Assembly (NCBI GenBank): GCA_963709085.1
Contig: CAVPVB010000007.1
Span: 2,666,001-2,730,000, forward strand
Reading direction: 5' to 3'
From: Rhodovastum sp963709085
Lineage (GTDB): Bacteria > Pseudomonadota > Alphaproteobacteria > Acetobacterales > Acetobacteraceae
Length of the DNA stretch: 64,000 bases
Within the stretch, counting starts at the first letter, position 1; each line of letters starts with the position of its first letter. Positions 12,636 through 23,781 of the stretch are shown piece by piece. The translations under genes and the position numbers were made by a program. The notes beneath the pieces were generated by a model. It was not told where the DNA came from. It saw only the letters and a program-made list of their open reading frames with translations, and searched no databases.

Positions 12636-13464
12636 TCAGGCGAGCCGGAGCACCTCCGGTGCCACCGGCCGGCCGAACAGGTAGCCCTGCCCCTCATCGC
12701 AGCCGCAGCCGGAGAGGAAGGCGCGTTGCGGCTCGGTTTCGATTCCTTCGGCCACCACGGTCAGGCCCAGGGCGTGCGCGGTGTCGATGCTTGCGCGCAC
12801 GATCGCCGCGTCGTCGCGGTCGAACGGCAGGTCGCGCACCAGCGAGCGGTCCAGCTTGATCGTGGTGAGCGGCAGACGCTTCAGCATGGTCAGGCTGGCG
12901 ATGCCGGCGCCGAAATCGTCGAGCCCGATGCCGGCGCCAAGGTCGCGAATGGCCGACAGGGTCAGCAGGGTGTCCACATCGATGCCGACCAGCGTCGAAT
13001 TCGGCGAGGTCCAGCTCGAGTCGCTCCGGGTTCAGGCCGGAGGCATCGAGCGCCGCCGCCACCTGGCCGAGCAGCACCCGGTCGGCGATCTGCCGGGCCG
13101 AGACATTGACCGACACCACCCAGGGCTCCGGCCAGCGCATCGCCTCCCGGCAGGCCGCCAGCAGCACCCAGCCGCCGACGGCGATGATCTGGCCGGTTTG
13201 CTCGGCCAGCGGGATGAAGGTGGCGGCCGGCAGCATGCCGCGGCGCGGATGCGGCCAGCGCAGCAGCGCTTCCAGGTCGGTCCGCCGGCCGGTCGCGAGT
13301 GACAGCCGGGCCTGGAAATGCAGCACGAGTTCCTGCTGTTCGACCGCGACGGCCAGGTCGCGGCGCAGGCGGCGAAGGCGCGCGGCCTCGGCACGAGGCT
13401 GGGGGGTTGCACGAAAGCGTGCCGGAACGAGGTCTTCGCCCGGAAGATTCGGTGTCAACAGCAT
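12636..13464 (-). pseudogene. EAL-domain protein, frameshifted
   Basis: A stand-alone EAL domain (cyclic di-GMP phosphodiesterase family) of about 276 residues, split between two frames. The first part runs from the ATG at 13464 with DLEALLRWPHP (the EAL site), VSVNVSARQ and LELDLAE; the second has GLDDFGAGIAS, TIKLDRSLV, VVAEGIET and QGYLFGRPV. The parts join if one T or A in GAATTC at 12997-13002 is removed, giving AESTLVGIDVDTLL. Both halves keep the residues that bind metal and substrate, which argues for a recent mutation or sequence error instead of decay. Without GGDEF or sensor domains, activity would be simple c-di-GMP hydrolysis. A valine-initiated start lies one codon upstream. Confidence 0.82.
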
Positions 13465-13631
13465 CACCGTGTCTCGCGTCGTTGCTCCGGCAACCGATAA
13501 TGCGACGAAGCTTGCGATTCGGTTAATTGGCGGTCGGCGACACCCGGCCCCGCGCCCGGCATATTAGCCGAAACTTCACACGGACGGTGGATTCTGTCGC
13601 GACCCATTGGGTCACAGGAGGCAGTGGAACC

Positions 13632-14672
13632 ATGCTGCGGGATAGCGAAGCAGCGGATACCGAAGCCGCGGCCACCCAAGCAACGGGGGCTCCGGACACC
13701 TGCGTGCTGGAGCACCGCCTCTTTCACAGCCTCACCGGCGTGCTGTTCCGGCGCGCCGAGACCGAGGACACGCCGATGATGGCGTTGTCGCTGGGCGAGC
13801 GCACCGCGGCGGTGCCGCTGCGCTCGCTGCAGCGCGAACTGGGCGTCGCCGACGACAGCCCCGATGGCCGCATGTTCGGCCTGATCGCGCAGGCGCTCGA
13901 CTTCGTCAACGGCCTGCAGATCGGCGATCAGCTGCCGGCCGAAGTGCTGGACGGGCGGGCCAGTTGGACCCCGGGCGCCAGCCATCGCGCCGTGGCGGCG
14001 GCACGGCTGCGCCTGAAGCTGGCCGCCTGGCTGCGACCGGAAGCGGCCGGCGTGGAAATGCCGGACGCCGGCAGCGTGCGCCGGCTCGACGAGGACCCGG
14101 CGATGCGCCAGCACGTCAACGCCGCCATGGAGCAGGTCGCCCGCGACCTGCGCCTGCCCGGGCGCAGCGCGGCCGTGGACCTGCTGGAGCAGCTGGCGCA
14201 TGAGCTTTCCTATATCGAGGCGCTGCGCGAGGGGCTGCTCAACCGGGTGGTCGATATGGTGGCCCGGATCCAAAGCATCGGCCAAACCAGCCGGGTCAAC
14301 CAGAAGCGGGTGGAAATGCTCACCCAGGTCCGCCGGCTGAGCAATGCCGCCCTGAAACAGATCTCCGAGCGCTTCGCCGCGGCCGACGCTCAAAGCCAGG
14401 ACGTGGTGACCGCCCTGGCCAATCTCGACAGCCAGTGCAACCTGATCCGTTCCAGCCGCGACTGGCTCTACCGGCTCAGCCGGGCCTGGGAGCCGATCCT
14501 GCAGGACTGGGAACAGGCCGCCGGGCTGCCCGATGTCGAGCTGTGGCAGTTGATCGAACGCACCTATCGCTTTCTCGCCCCCCGCTACATGGCGGTGCAG
14601 GAATGGCTGGCCTTCGTCACCGTCCAGCGGCGCGGCCGGCCGAAGCCGATCGGAACCGTGATGACCTGGTGA
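13632..14672 (+). CDS. Unknown helical protein
   Basis: 346 residues, which I do not recognise. The ATG at 13632 follows AGGAGG at a good distance (13616-13621); the frame is open further upstream but without such a site. The protein appears almost wholly alpha-helical, with no signal peptide or membrane segment. A charged, heptad-like central part (about 190-310, including LLEQLAHELSYIEALREGLL and NQKRVEMLTQVRRLSNAALK) suggests coiled coils. It diverges from the EAL gene across 167 bases, so shared regulation is possible. The codon use and GC are like its neighbours. Likely a lineage-specific cytoplasmic protein. Confidence 0.8.
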   Translation: MLRDSEAADTEAAATQATGAPDTCVLEHRLFHSLTGVLFRRAETEDTPMMALSLGERTAAVPLRSLQRELGVADDSPDGRMFGLIAQALDFVNGLQIGDQLPAEVLDGRASWTPGASHRAVAAARLRLKLAAWLRPEAAGVEMPDAGSVRRLDEDPAMRQHVNAAMEQVARDLRLPGRSAAVDLLEQLAHELSYIEALREGLLNRVVDMVARIQSIGQTSRVNQKRVEMLTQVRRLSNAALKQISERFAAADAQSQDVVTALANLDSQCNLIRSSRDWLYRLSRAWEPILQDWEQAAGLPDVELWQLIERTYRFLAPRYMAVQEWLAFVTVQRRGRPKPIGTVMTW

Positions 14673-14759
14673 GCCACGCCCCCTCGCCAGCCGCAAACCG
14701 GTCGCGCATGATCGCCGGCAGGTTCAAGTGCCGGCACGAACGAGGGAGGAAAAACCCAT

Positions 14760-15698
14760 ATGGCCCGGATTCCCACGCAAATCCGCCGCGTCGCCTGTAT
14801 CGGCGCCGGCACCATCGGCGCCAGCTGGGCCGCCTACTTCCTGAGCCGCGGTCTGGAGGTGGTGGTCAGCGACCCCGCTCCCGGCGCCCCCGACCTGCTG
14901 CGCGGCATGATCGAACAGGCCTGGCCGGCGCTGCAGCGCCTGGGAGCGGCGCCGGATGCGGACCCGACGGCATGGCATTTCGAGCCAGATCCGGTGGCGG
15001 CGGTCGAAGGCGCCGGCTTCGTGCAGGAAAGCGCGCCCGAGCGCTACGACGTGAAGAAGGCGCTGCTGCCCAGGCTGGATGCGGCGCTGCCGCCCGAGGT
15101 GGTGATCGCCTCCTCATCGTCCGGCATGCTGATCAGCCGGCTGGCCGAGGGTTGCCGGCATCCTGAACGCTGCGTCATCGGCCATCCGTTCAACCCGCCG
15201 CATCTGGTGCCGCTGGTCGAGGTGGTGGGCGGCACCACCGCTTCGCGCGCCAGCGTGGAGGCGGCGATGGCCTTCTACCGCGCCATCGGCAAGCACCCGA
15301 TCGAGATCCGCAAGGAAGTGCCGGGACACCTGGCGAACCGGCTGCAGGCGGCGCTGTGGCGCGAGGCGGTGCACCTGGTGGCCGAAGGGGTGGCGAGCGT
15401 GGCCGACGTGGATGCCGCCATCAGCGAGGGCCCCGGGCTGCGCTGGGCGCTGATGGGGCCGCACGCCACCTTCCACCTCGCCGGCGGCGAAGGCGGCATG
15501 ACGCATTTCCTGCATCATCTGCTGCCCGCCATGCAGTCCTGGTGGGCCGAGCTGGGCGCCCCCACAGTGACGCCGTCGCTGCAGAACGCGCTGGTCGAGG
15601 GCGTGCGCGAGGAGGCGGCCGGACGCAGCGTGGCGGAGCTTGCCGCGAGGCGCGACGCTTTCCTGATCGAGCTGCTGGAGCTGCGCCGCCGCTCGTGA
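14760..15698 (+). CDS. L-carnitine dehydrogenase-like 3-hydroxyacyl-CoA dehydrogenase family protein
   Basis: 312 residues with the NAD-binding motif GAGTIG (15-20) in a Rossmann domain, the catalytic segment IGHPFNPPHLVPLVEVV (140-156) and an all-helical C-terminal domain. The single-domain arrangement and sequence resemble L-carnitine dehydrogenase (NAD-dependent oxidation of carnitine to 3-dehydrocarnitine) and lambda-crystallin. A ribosome site, GGGAGGAAAA, lies just upstream. No betaine or carnitine transport genes are next to it, but a thioesterase of the kind often paired with these enzymes lies at 28999. Related 3-hydroxyacid substrates remain possible. Confidence 0.82.
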   Translation: MARIPTQIRRVACIGAGTIGASWAAYFLSRGLEVVVSDPAPGAPDLLRGMIEQAWPALQRLGAAPDADPTAWHFEPDPVAAVEGAGFVQESAPERYDVKKALLPRLDAALPPEVVIASSSSGMLISRLAEGCRHPERCVIGHPFNPPHLVPLVEVVGGTTASRASVEAAMAFYRAIGKHPIEIRKEVPGHLANRLQAALWREAVHLVAEGVASVADVDAAISEGPGLRWALMGPHATFHLAGGEGGMTHFLHHLLPAMQSWWAELGAPTVTPSLQNALVEGVREEAAGRSVAELAARRDAFLIELLELRRRS

Positions 15699-16107
15699 GT
15701 TCCGCCGGCTGCGGGCAAAACCCCCGTTACAATTGATACGGCCCCCCGCCTTCCGCATAGGAGGCGGCAAGAAAGCGCAATGGTGCGCCGCAACATTCCG
15801 GTTACACGGAGTTGTGAGCGAAGGCGGCGTTTTGTCTGCTCACCCGTACCGATCCTGCCCGGGGCCAATGGCAGGAAAGCTGGTGGCATGCGCCGGCCAT
15901 AGCGTTCTCCCGGCCTTTTGGGGCCGGGCCAGAATCGGTCCCGCGACGGAAGCGTCGCGGGGCGCCCGAGGAGCGATCAGGAATTCGTGTCGTTTTTTTC
16001 GGCCCGCAACGCGCCCGAGGCGCCTGCGGCCGATCGGTCCGTTGCACGCGCCGGCACATCGCCGGTCCGCCGGCACCGGGCCGATACGCAGATATGGAGA
16101 GATTCGA
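15699..16107. other. Intergenic region without convincing gene
   Basis: About 400 bases. A plus-strand frame is open through it and joins the small gene at 16108, but the upstream part is Arg/Pro-rich and unlike a protein. It holds one hairpin, CCCGGCC/GGCCGGG at 15909-15928, and a T7 run near 15989, but no clear terminator or promoter. Confidence 0.5.
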
Positions 16108-16371
16108 ATGCAGAATGACAGCACTGTCGTGGTTGAATTGCCGATGACGCTGCGGGTTTCCGTCAGCTTCCCCGACGGCGAGCCGCGCAACCCACAGGCG
16201 GAGGCGACCGCGCTCGCCGGCTGGGTCGCCGGCAAGGTGAGCCATGTCAGCCACGCCCAGATTGACGCGTGCAACGAGCTGAACCGCCTGTTTCCGCATG
16301 GCGCGGGCGTGATCACCGAGGTTGATGCCCAGGTCCTGCGTGCGGAGGCCCATCGGGACGCCGCCGACTAA
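16108..16371 (+). CDS. Small hypothetical protein
   Basis: 87 residues starting MQNDSTVVVELPMTLRVSVS, with GGAGA about seven bases before the ATG. It has a beta-strand-like N-terminus and a helical middle with AQIDACNELNRLF. No signal peptide, membrane segment or known motif. A 17-bp perfect hairpin follows 25 bases after the stop, which supports a real short transcript. Confidence 0.6.
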   Translation: MQNDSTVVVELPMTLRVSVSFPDGEPRNPQAEATALAGWVAGKVSHVSHAQIDACNELNRLFPHGAGVITEVDAQVLRAEAHRDAAD

Positions 16372-16395
16372 CGTCGCACTGACGACGGGCAGCGA

Positions 16396-16436
16396 ACGAC
16401 GGAAGGCCAGGGACCGGGCCCCTGGCCTTCCGTCGT
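16396..16436. terminator. Perfect 17-bp hairpin after small gene
   Basis: ACGACGGAAGGCCAGGG and its exact reverse complement enclose a 7-base loop. The inner GGCCAGGG/CCCTGGCC resembles the second hairpin of the dispersed repeat family, so this may be a repeat-derived terminator. Confidence 0.65.
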
Positions 16437-16505
16437 CCCCCCTTGGCCTTTCCCCTCCGGTTCGTACATGCTGGTACAAGCGCCAGAAACCGGGGAGAAA
16501 CCGCC

Positions 16506-18833
16506 ATGAGCAAATTCGGCGTCGCCCAGTCCATCCGCCGTGTCGAGGATCCGCGCCTGCTGACCGGCCATGGCACCTACACCGACGACATCACCCTTCC
16601 CGGTACGGTTTACGGCGTGGTGCTGCGCAGCCCGCATGCCGCGGCGACGATCCTCTCCATCGACACCAGTGCCGCAATCCGCTCCCCGGGCGTGCTCGCG
16701 GTCATCACCGCCGCCGAGCTGACGGCGGACGGGGTCGGTCCGCTGCCATGTGCGGTCAACCTCACCAACCGCGACGGGACAAAACAGGTCAGCCCGCCCT
16801 ACCCCGCCCTGGCCGGGGATGCGGTGCGCCATGTCGGCACCCCGGTGGCCTTCGTGGTCGCCGAAACCGTGCAGCAGGCGCGCGACGGCGCCGAGGCGAT
16901 CAGCGTCCATTACGACATCCTGCCCTCGGTCACCGACCTCGCCACCGCCATGGACCCGGACGTGCCCCAGGTATGGGACGCCGCCCCGGGCAATGTGTGC
17001 TTCGACTGGGAGACCGGCCAGCAGGATAAGACCGACGCGCTGTTCGCCCGGGCCGCGCATGTGACGCGCCAGACCGTGGTGAACAACCGCATCGTGGTCG
17101 CCTCGATGGAGACGCGCGCCGCGCTGGCCGAGTACGATGCCGGCACGCAGCGCTGGACCCTGCGCACCAACACCCAGGGCGGCTGGTTGCTCAAGGACAT
17201 GCTCGGCCCCGCCATCTTCAATACCGGCGCCGACAGTTTCCGCATCATCACGCCCGATGTGGGCGGCGGCTTCGGCATGAAGCTGTTCCTCTACCCCGAG
17301 CACGTGCTGACCTGTTACGCGGCCCGCCGGCTCGGCCGCCCGGTGAAATGGACCAGCGAGCGCAGCGAGGCGTTCCTGGCCGACACGCATGGCCGCGACA
17401 ACATCACCCTCGGCGAACTGGCGCTCGACGCGGACGGAAAATTCCTCGCCCTGCGCACCCGCAACGTGGCGAACATGGGCTCCGCCCTGTCCGCCTTCGC
17501 GCCCTTCATTCCCACCCTGGCGGGCACCGGCGTGCTGCCCAGCGTCTATGGCTTCCAGGCGATCTACGCGAACGTGATCGGCGTGTTCACCAACACCATG
17601 CCGGTCGATGCCTATCGCGGCGCCGGCCGGCCGGAAGCCAATTACCTGGTCGAGCGGCTGATCGACCAGGCGGCGCGCGAGCTGAACATCGACCGCGCCG
17701 AACTGCGCCGGCGCAACATGGTCGGCCCCGACTCCATGCCGCACACCTCGCCGCTCGGCCGCACGTACGATTCCGGCGATTTCCGCATTCTGCTCGATGC
17801 CGCGCTGAAGACCATGGACTGGCCGGGATTCGAGGCCCGCCGCGCCGAGGCGGCCAGACGCGGCCAGCACCGTGGCATCGGGCTGTCCTATTACCTCGAA
17901 GCCACCGGCGGCGATCCGACCGAGCGGGCCGAAATCCGCTTCGCCGATGACGGGTTCGTCGATGTTTTCGTCGGCACCCAGTCCACCGGCCAGGGCCACG
18001 AGACCGCCTATGTGCAGCTCACCGTGGACCGGCTCGGCGTGCCGGGCGAGAAGGTGCGGGTCCGGCAGGGCGACACCGACACGATCCCCCAGGGCGGCGG
18101 CACCGGCGGGGCGCGCAGCCTGTATTCCGAGGGGCAGGCGATTTTGGCCACCGCCGCCACCGTGATCGAGAAAGGCCGCAAAGCGGCCTCCGAGGCGCTG
18201 GAAGCGGCCCCGGTGGATATCGTGTTCGAGGCCGGACGGTTCTCGATCATCGGCACCGATCGCGGCATCGGCATTCTGGAACTGGCCGCGACCCAACGCG
18301 CCCGGGTCAGAAGCGGCGAGGATGCGACCACGCTGGATGCCGCCGAGGTAGCGCAGATCAGATCGCATACCTTTCCGAATGGCTGCCACATCGCCGAGGT
18401 GGAGGTGGACCCGCAGACCGGGCACGTGCAGGTGCTGCGCTATTCGGTCACTGACGATGTGGGCCGCGCGGTGAACCCGCTGATTGTGCGCGGCCAGGTG
18501 CATGGCGGGGTGGCGCAGGGCATCGGCCAGGCGCTGCTGGAGCACACCGTGTTCGATCCGGTCTCCGGCCAGTTGCTGTCCGGCAGTTTCATTGACTATG
18601 CGCTGCCGCGCGCCGCTGATCTGCCCGACATCGAGGTGGAATTGATCGAGGTGCCGTGCCGCACCAATCCGCTCGGCGTGAAGGGGGCGGGCGAGGCCGG
18701 GGCGGTCGGCAGTCCGCCGGCGGTGATCAACGCGATCATCGATGCCCTGGCGCCGCTGGGCGTCCGGCACATCGACATGCCCGCCACCCCCGAGCGCGTC
18801 TGGAAGGCCATGATTGCCGCCAAGGCCGCCTGA
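16506..18833 (+). CDS. Molybdenum hydroxylase large subunit (xanthine dehydrogenase/CoxL family, form II)
   Basis: 775 residues from MSKFGVAQSIRRVEDPRLLT; GGGGAGA lies upstream of this ATG. It is the molybdopterin-binding chain of the xanthine oxidase family: GGGFGMK at about 255, the AYRGAGRPEANY motif near 380, GQGHETAY and, at the end, GAGEAGAVGSPPAV, whose Glu is the catalytic base. The AYRGAGR form lacks the VAYRCSFR loop of true carbon-monoxide dehydrogenases, so the substrate is more likely an aldehyde or N-heterocycle. The FAD and iron-sulfur subunit genes that usually adjoin are absent here, so partners must be encoded elsewhere. A hairpin repeat follows. Confidence 0.9.
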   Translation: MSKFGVAQSIRRVEDPRLLTGHGTYTDDITLPGTVYGVVLRSPHAAATILSIDTSAAIRSPGVLAVITAAELTADGVGPLPCAVNLTNRDGTKQVSPPYPALAGDAVRHVGTPVAFVVAETVQQARDGAEAISVHYDILPSVTDLATAMDPDVPQVWDAAPGNVCFDWETGQQDKTDALFARAAHVTRQTVVNNRIVVASMETRAALAEYDAGTQRWTLRTNTQGGWLLKDMLGPAIFNTGADSFRIITPDVGGGFGMKLFLYPEHVLTCYAARRLGRPVKWTSERSEAFLADTHGRDNITLGELALDADGKFLALRTRNVANMGSALSAFAPFIPTLAGTGVLPSVYGFQAIYANVIGVFTNTMPVDAYRGAGRPEANYLVERLIDQAARELNIDRAELRRRNMVGPDSMPHTSPLGRTYDSGDFRILLDAALKTMDWPGFEARRAEAARRGQHRGIGLSYYLEATGGDPTERAEIRFADDGFVDVFVGTQSTGQGHETAYVQLTVDRLGVPGEKVRVRQGDTDTIPQGGGTGGARSLYSEGQAILATAATVIEKGRKAASEALEAAPVDIVFEAGRFSIIGTDRGIGILELAATQRARVRSGEDATTLDAAEVAQIRSHTFPNGCHIAEVEVDPQTGHVQVLRYSVTDDVGRAVNPLIVRGQVHGGVAQGIGQALLEHTVFDPVSGQLLSGSFIDYALPRAADLPDIEVELIEVPCRTNPLGVKGAGEAGAVGSPPAVINAIIDALAPLGVRHIDMPATPERVWKAMIAAKAA

Positions 18834-18840
18834 ATGAATT

Positions 18841-18895
18841 GGGTTCTAAGGGCTCCGCCCTTAGCGGGGTCCAGGGGCAGAGCCCCTGGCCTTCC
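18841..18895 (+). repeat. Dispersed GC-rich hairpin repeat, copy 3
   Basis: Two hairpins in tandem: CTAAGGGC-TCC-GCCCTTAG and CCAGGGGC-AGA-GCCCCTGG, then CCTTCC. It begins right after the molybdenum hydroxylase stop and may end its transcript. Confidence 0.8.
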
Positions 18896-18996
18896 TTCAC
18901 CCGATCGCCGCCGCCTGACCGCGCGCAAAGCTTGACGCCGCCGCTTGGATCAGCGTCCCCTTGGCGCGGGGCAGCACGCCCCGTTGGAGTATCGCC

Positions 18997-19140
18997 ATGG
19001 CAAAAGGACAGAAGCGCAGCGGGCGCGAGATGAAGAAGCCGAAAGCCTCGAAAGCCCCCAGCTCGGCGGGAGCGGCCGGTTTCGGCGCACTGAAGCCGCA
19101 GAAGCCGCTGCCCACGAAGACGACGACGACGCCGAAATAG
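18997..19140 (+). CDS. Small basic protein, 47 residues
   Basis: Starts MAKGQKRSGREMKKPKASKA and ends with a Thr/Lys tail. TTGGAG lies upstream of the ATG. Similar very short Lys/Arg-rich proteins opening MAKGQ.RS.RE are widespread in proteobacteria; their function is unknown to me. Its composition suggests nucleic-acid binding or intrinsic disorder. It precedes uvrB by 87 bases on the same strand. Confidence 0.65.
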   Translation: MAKGQKRSGREMKKPKASKAPSSAGAAGFGALKPQKPLPTKTTTTPK

Positions 19141-19227
19141 CCGCGCCGGCCGCCCGCGGCCGGGCGGCCTCGCTCGCTGGAATTTCCGGCCCCCCGCTGC
19201 CATGTCAGCGGCGAGGAGTGTGTGCCG

Positions 19228-21411
<2,184 letters not shown>

Positions 21412-21417
21412 GCAGCA

Positions 21418-21512
21418 AGCAAGGCCAGGGGCTCTGCCCCTGGACCCGGCCCCGCGTGCAGCGCGCTTTCGCGCGACGGCCGAGAGGCCCCTGGACCCCA
21501 TTACTTGGCGGA
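21418..21512 (-). repeat. Dispersed GC-rich hairpin repeat, copy 4
   Basis: Reverse orientation: GGCCAGGGGCTCTGCCCCTGG, a GCGCGC-rich middle, then GAGAGGCCCCTGGACCCC. It lies between the converging uvrB and hydrolase genes. Confidence 0.8.
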
Positions 21513-21540
21513 ATGGATGGCAGGCCGACCTCCTCCCCGT

Positions 21541-22362
21541 TCATTTTTGGATGAACGCCAGGATATCGGCATTGATCTGCTTGGCGTGGATCGTGGCCAT
21601 GCCGTGCGGAAATCCCGGATAGACCTTCAGCGTGCCCTGCCTGAGCAGCTTCGATGACAAGAGCGCCGAGTCGGCGATCGGTACGATCTGATCGTCGTCG
21701 CCATGCATCACCAGCGTCGGCTGCTCGATCCGCTGCAAATCCTCGGTGAAGTCGGTTTCCGAGAACGCCTTGATGCAATCATACTGCGGCTGGCTGCCGC
21801 CGATCATGCCCTGGCGCCACCAATTGCCGATGATGCCTTCGGAAACCGTCGCGCCCGGCCGGTTGTAGCCATAGAAGGGGAGCGGCAGCTCCCGATAGAA
21901 CTGGGCACGGTTTGCCGCCAGTTGCTGGCGCAAGCCGTCGAACACCTCCAGGGGAAGCCCGCCAGGGTTGCCCTCCGTCCGGAGCATGAGCGGCGGCACC
22001 GCCCCGATCAGCACGGCCTTGGCGACGCGGTCTCGCCCATGCCGGGCGACATAACGCGCGACCTCGCCGCCGCCGGTGGAGTGGCCGATATGGATCGCAT
22101 TCCGCAGACCCAGCGCCGCGGCCAGTTCGGCCACGTCGGCGGCATAGGTATCCATATCGTTTCCCGTCCAGGTCTGGCTGGAGCGGCCATGTCCGCGGCG
22201 ATCATGCGCGATCACCCGATAGCCGAACTGGAGGAAAAACAGCATCTGCGCGTCCCAGTCGTCCGAACAGAGCGGCCAGCCGTGGTGAAACACGATCGGC
22301 TGGCCCTCGCCCCAGTCCTTGTAGAAGATCGTCGTGCCGTCTTTGGTTGTGATGGTAGGCAT
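21541..22362 (-). CDS. Alpha/beta hydrolase, non-heme chloroperoxidase/arylesterase type
   Basis: 273 residues starting MPTITTKDGTTIFYKDWGEG. Catalytic triad: Ser95 in GHSTGG, an Asp in HGDDDQIVP (222-224) and His253 in FPHGM. This combination defines the cofactor-free haloperoxidase/esterase group, cytoplasmic enzymes that hydrolyse esters or lactones and can make peracids. The open frame extends to 23550 but that part is antisense to the SDR gene. A GGGGG run precedes the ATG. Native substrate unknown. Confidence 0.9.
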   Translation of the reverse strand: MPTITTKDGTTIFYKDWGEGQPIVFHHGWPLCSDDWDAQMLFFLQFGYRVIAHDRRGHGRSSQTWTGNDMDTYAADVAELAAALGLRNAIHIGHSTGGGEVARYVARHGRDRVAKAVLIGAVPPLMLRTEGNPGGLPLEVFDGLRQQLAANRAQFYRELPLPFYGYNRPGATVSEGIIGNWWRQGMIGGSQPQYDCIKAFSETDFTEDLQRIEQPTLVMHGDDDQIVPIADSALLSSKLLRQGTLKVYPGFPHGMATIHAKQINADILAFIQK

Positions 22363-22567
22363 CGGACAAACCCCCTGTTTTATTGCTGGCGGGCCGGCGT
22401 TCCATGTCGCGGGAACGGCCATCACAGGCTCCCCGCCGTGCGAGCCGCGGACCACCAGCATGCTCCAGGGAACACGGAGGCGGCATTCACGATCGAGTTG
22501 ACGGGATCCGGGGCAGCGCCCCGGCGCGCTTGCCGCCAGGCGGGCACGGCGGTAGAGCAATCCTCGC

Positions 22568-23344
22568 ATGTCAGCCATTCCCGAAAACATTCCCCGTGCC
22601 GCTCTGGTCACCGGTGGGGCACAGCGGCTCGGCCGGGCCATCGCGCTGGCGCTGGCCGAGGCGGGGTTCGACGTGGCGGTGCATTGCCATGGCAGCACGG
22701 CGGCGGCGGAGCAGACCGCGGCGGATATCCGCGCCCGCGGCCGGCGCGCCGCGGTGCTGCCGGCCAACCTGGCCCAGGAAGCGGAAATGTGCGCCCTGCT
22801 GCCGGCCGCCGCGGCGGCGCTGGGGCCGGTCGGCGTGCTGGTAAACAACGCGGGCACCTTCGAGCGCGACGCGTGGCACGACGCCACACGGGAAAGCTGG
22901 GACCGCCATATCGAACCCAATCTGCGCGCCCCGTTCGTGCTGATGCAGGATTTCGCCCGCGCCCTGCCGGCGGCGGCGGAGGGGGTAGTCATCAACATGC
23001 TCGACCAGCGGGTCTGGTCGCTGACGCCGCATTTCGTTTCGTACACTCTCGCCAAGGCGGGGCTGTGGGCGTTGACGCAGACGATGGCGCTGGCGCTGGC
23101 GCCGCGCATCCGCGTCAACGGCATCGGTCCCGGCCCGGCTTTGCCGAGCCCTCGCCAGACCGCGGAGCAATTCGCCCGGCAATGCGCGCAGGTGCCGCTG
23201 CGGCGCGGCAGCGGGCCGGAGGAGGTGGCGCGGGCGGCGCTCGCCATCCTGGCGCTGCCCTCGCTGACCGGACAGATGCTGGCGCTGGACGGCGGCCAGC
23301 ACTTGCAATGGAGCCCGGCGCTGGACGGGCCGCCGGAGGAGTAG
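22568..23344 (+). CDS. Short-chain dehydrogenase, FolM/pteridine-reductase-like
   Basis: 258 residues. The cofactor motif is GGAQRLGRAI (about 16-25), then NNAG in VLVNNAGTFERDA and the active-site Tyr and Lys in YTLAKAG. The altered glycine motif (GGAQRLG instead of GxxxGxG), the DQRVW segment and the C-terminal GQMLALDGGQHL are typical of the FolM/PTR1 branch, NADPH-dependent reductases of dihydro-pterins or dihydrofolate. No folate genes are adjacent, so a generic SDR is possible. It diverges from the hydrolase. Confidence 0.82.
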   Translation: MSAIPENIPRAALVTGGAQRLGRAIALALAEAGFDVAVHCHGSTAAAEQTAADIRARGRRAAVLPANLAQEAEMCALLPAAAAALGPVGVLVNNAGTFERDAWHDATRESWDRHIEPNLRAPFVLMQDFARALPAAAEGVVINMLDQRVWSLTPHFVSYTLAKAGLWALTQTMALALAPRIRVNGIGPGPALPSPRQTAEQFARQCAQVPLRRGSGPEEVARAALAILALPSLTGQMLALDGGQHLQWSPALDGPPEE

Positions 23345-23781
23345 GCGGCCGGAGCGCCCGCCCTACCGATGCCTGGCGGGCGCGCTAATTCGATGTGAAC
23401 CCGGAAGAAAAACCAGAGATGTTTCGTGTTGCAACGAGGGGAGCCGAGCGCCCGGGCGGTGCCGCCGCCGCATTTTGTCCACGTACCCCCTTGCGCACCT
23501 TTGATTCCAGTAAGATGCCAGCCGCACTTCACCGCATGGCCGGATTGCAATATTTCTTTTATGTAAAATCAAAGGCTTAGATGATCTGCGCCGAAATTAG
23601 GCATTTCGATGAACGCCAGGGAATCCGCGCTTTTCGCTGCGTTGCCCCGCACCTTGCCCACAAACTTATCCACAGGATCGGTGGATCATTTGCCCCCGTC
23701 ATTGCTGCGGAGGAGGTATCTATCGCTGTCACGGCCGGCACCGCTTGAGCGGGGGCGCCGGCGTCGCCTAATGGCTGGCCG
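23345..23781. other. Intergenic region upstream of uvrC
   Basis: 437 bases without a convincing gene. It includes an AT-rich stretch around 23545-23580 and three DnaA-box-like sequences: TTGTCCACG near 23475, TTGCCCACA near 23654 and a perfect box at 23666. The uvrC promoter should lie here. Confidence 0.55.
23666..23674 (+). promoter_or_regulatory. Perfect DnaA box
   Basis: TTATCCACA matches the consensus TTATNCACA exactly and lies 108 bases before the uvrC ATG. One box could allow DnaA to influence uvrC; it is not by itself evidence of an origin. Confidence 0.45.

Noticed and set aside
13464..14696. Minus-strand 410-codon frame
   Set aside because: Shadow of the plus-strand 346-residue gene that has a good ribosome site; the translation is His/Gln/Arg-rich.
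16368..18770. Minus-strand 800-codon frame
   Set aside because: Antisense to the molybdenum hydroxylase gene, whose family motifs are unmistakable.
16506..18833. Carbon-monoxide dehydrogenase
   Set aside because: The active-site loop lacks the Cys-containing VAYRCSFR form, and coxM/coxS are absent.
22506..22524. Short TCCGGGGCAGCGCCCCGG hairpin as a full repeat copy
   Set aside because: Only part of one hairpin of the family is present, so it is not listed as a copy.
23345..23781. Chromosome replication origin
   Set aside because: Only one perfect DnaA box and no origin-typical neighbours; kept only as a regulatory possibility.
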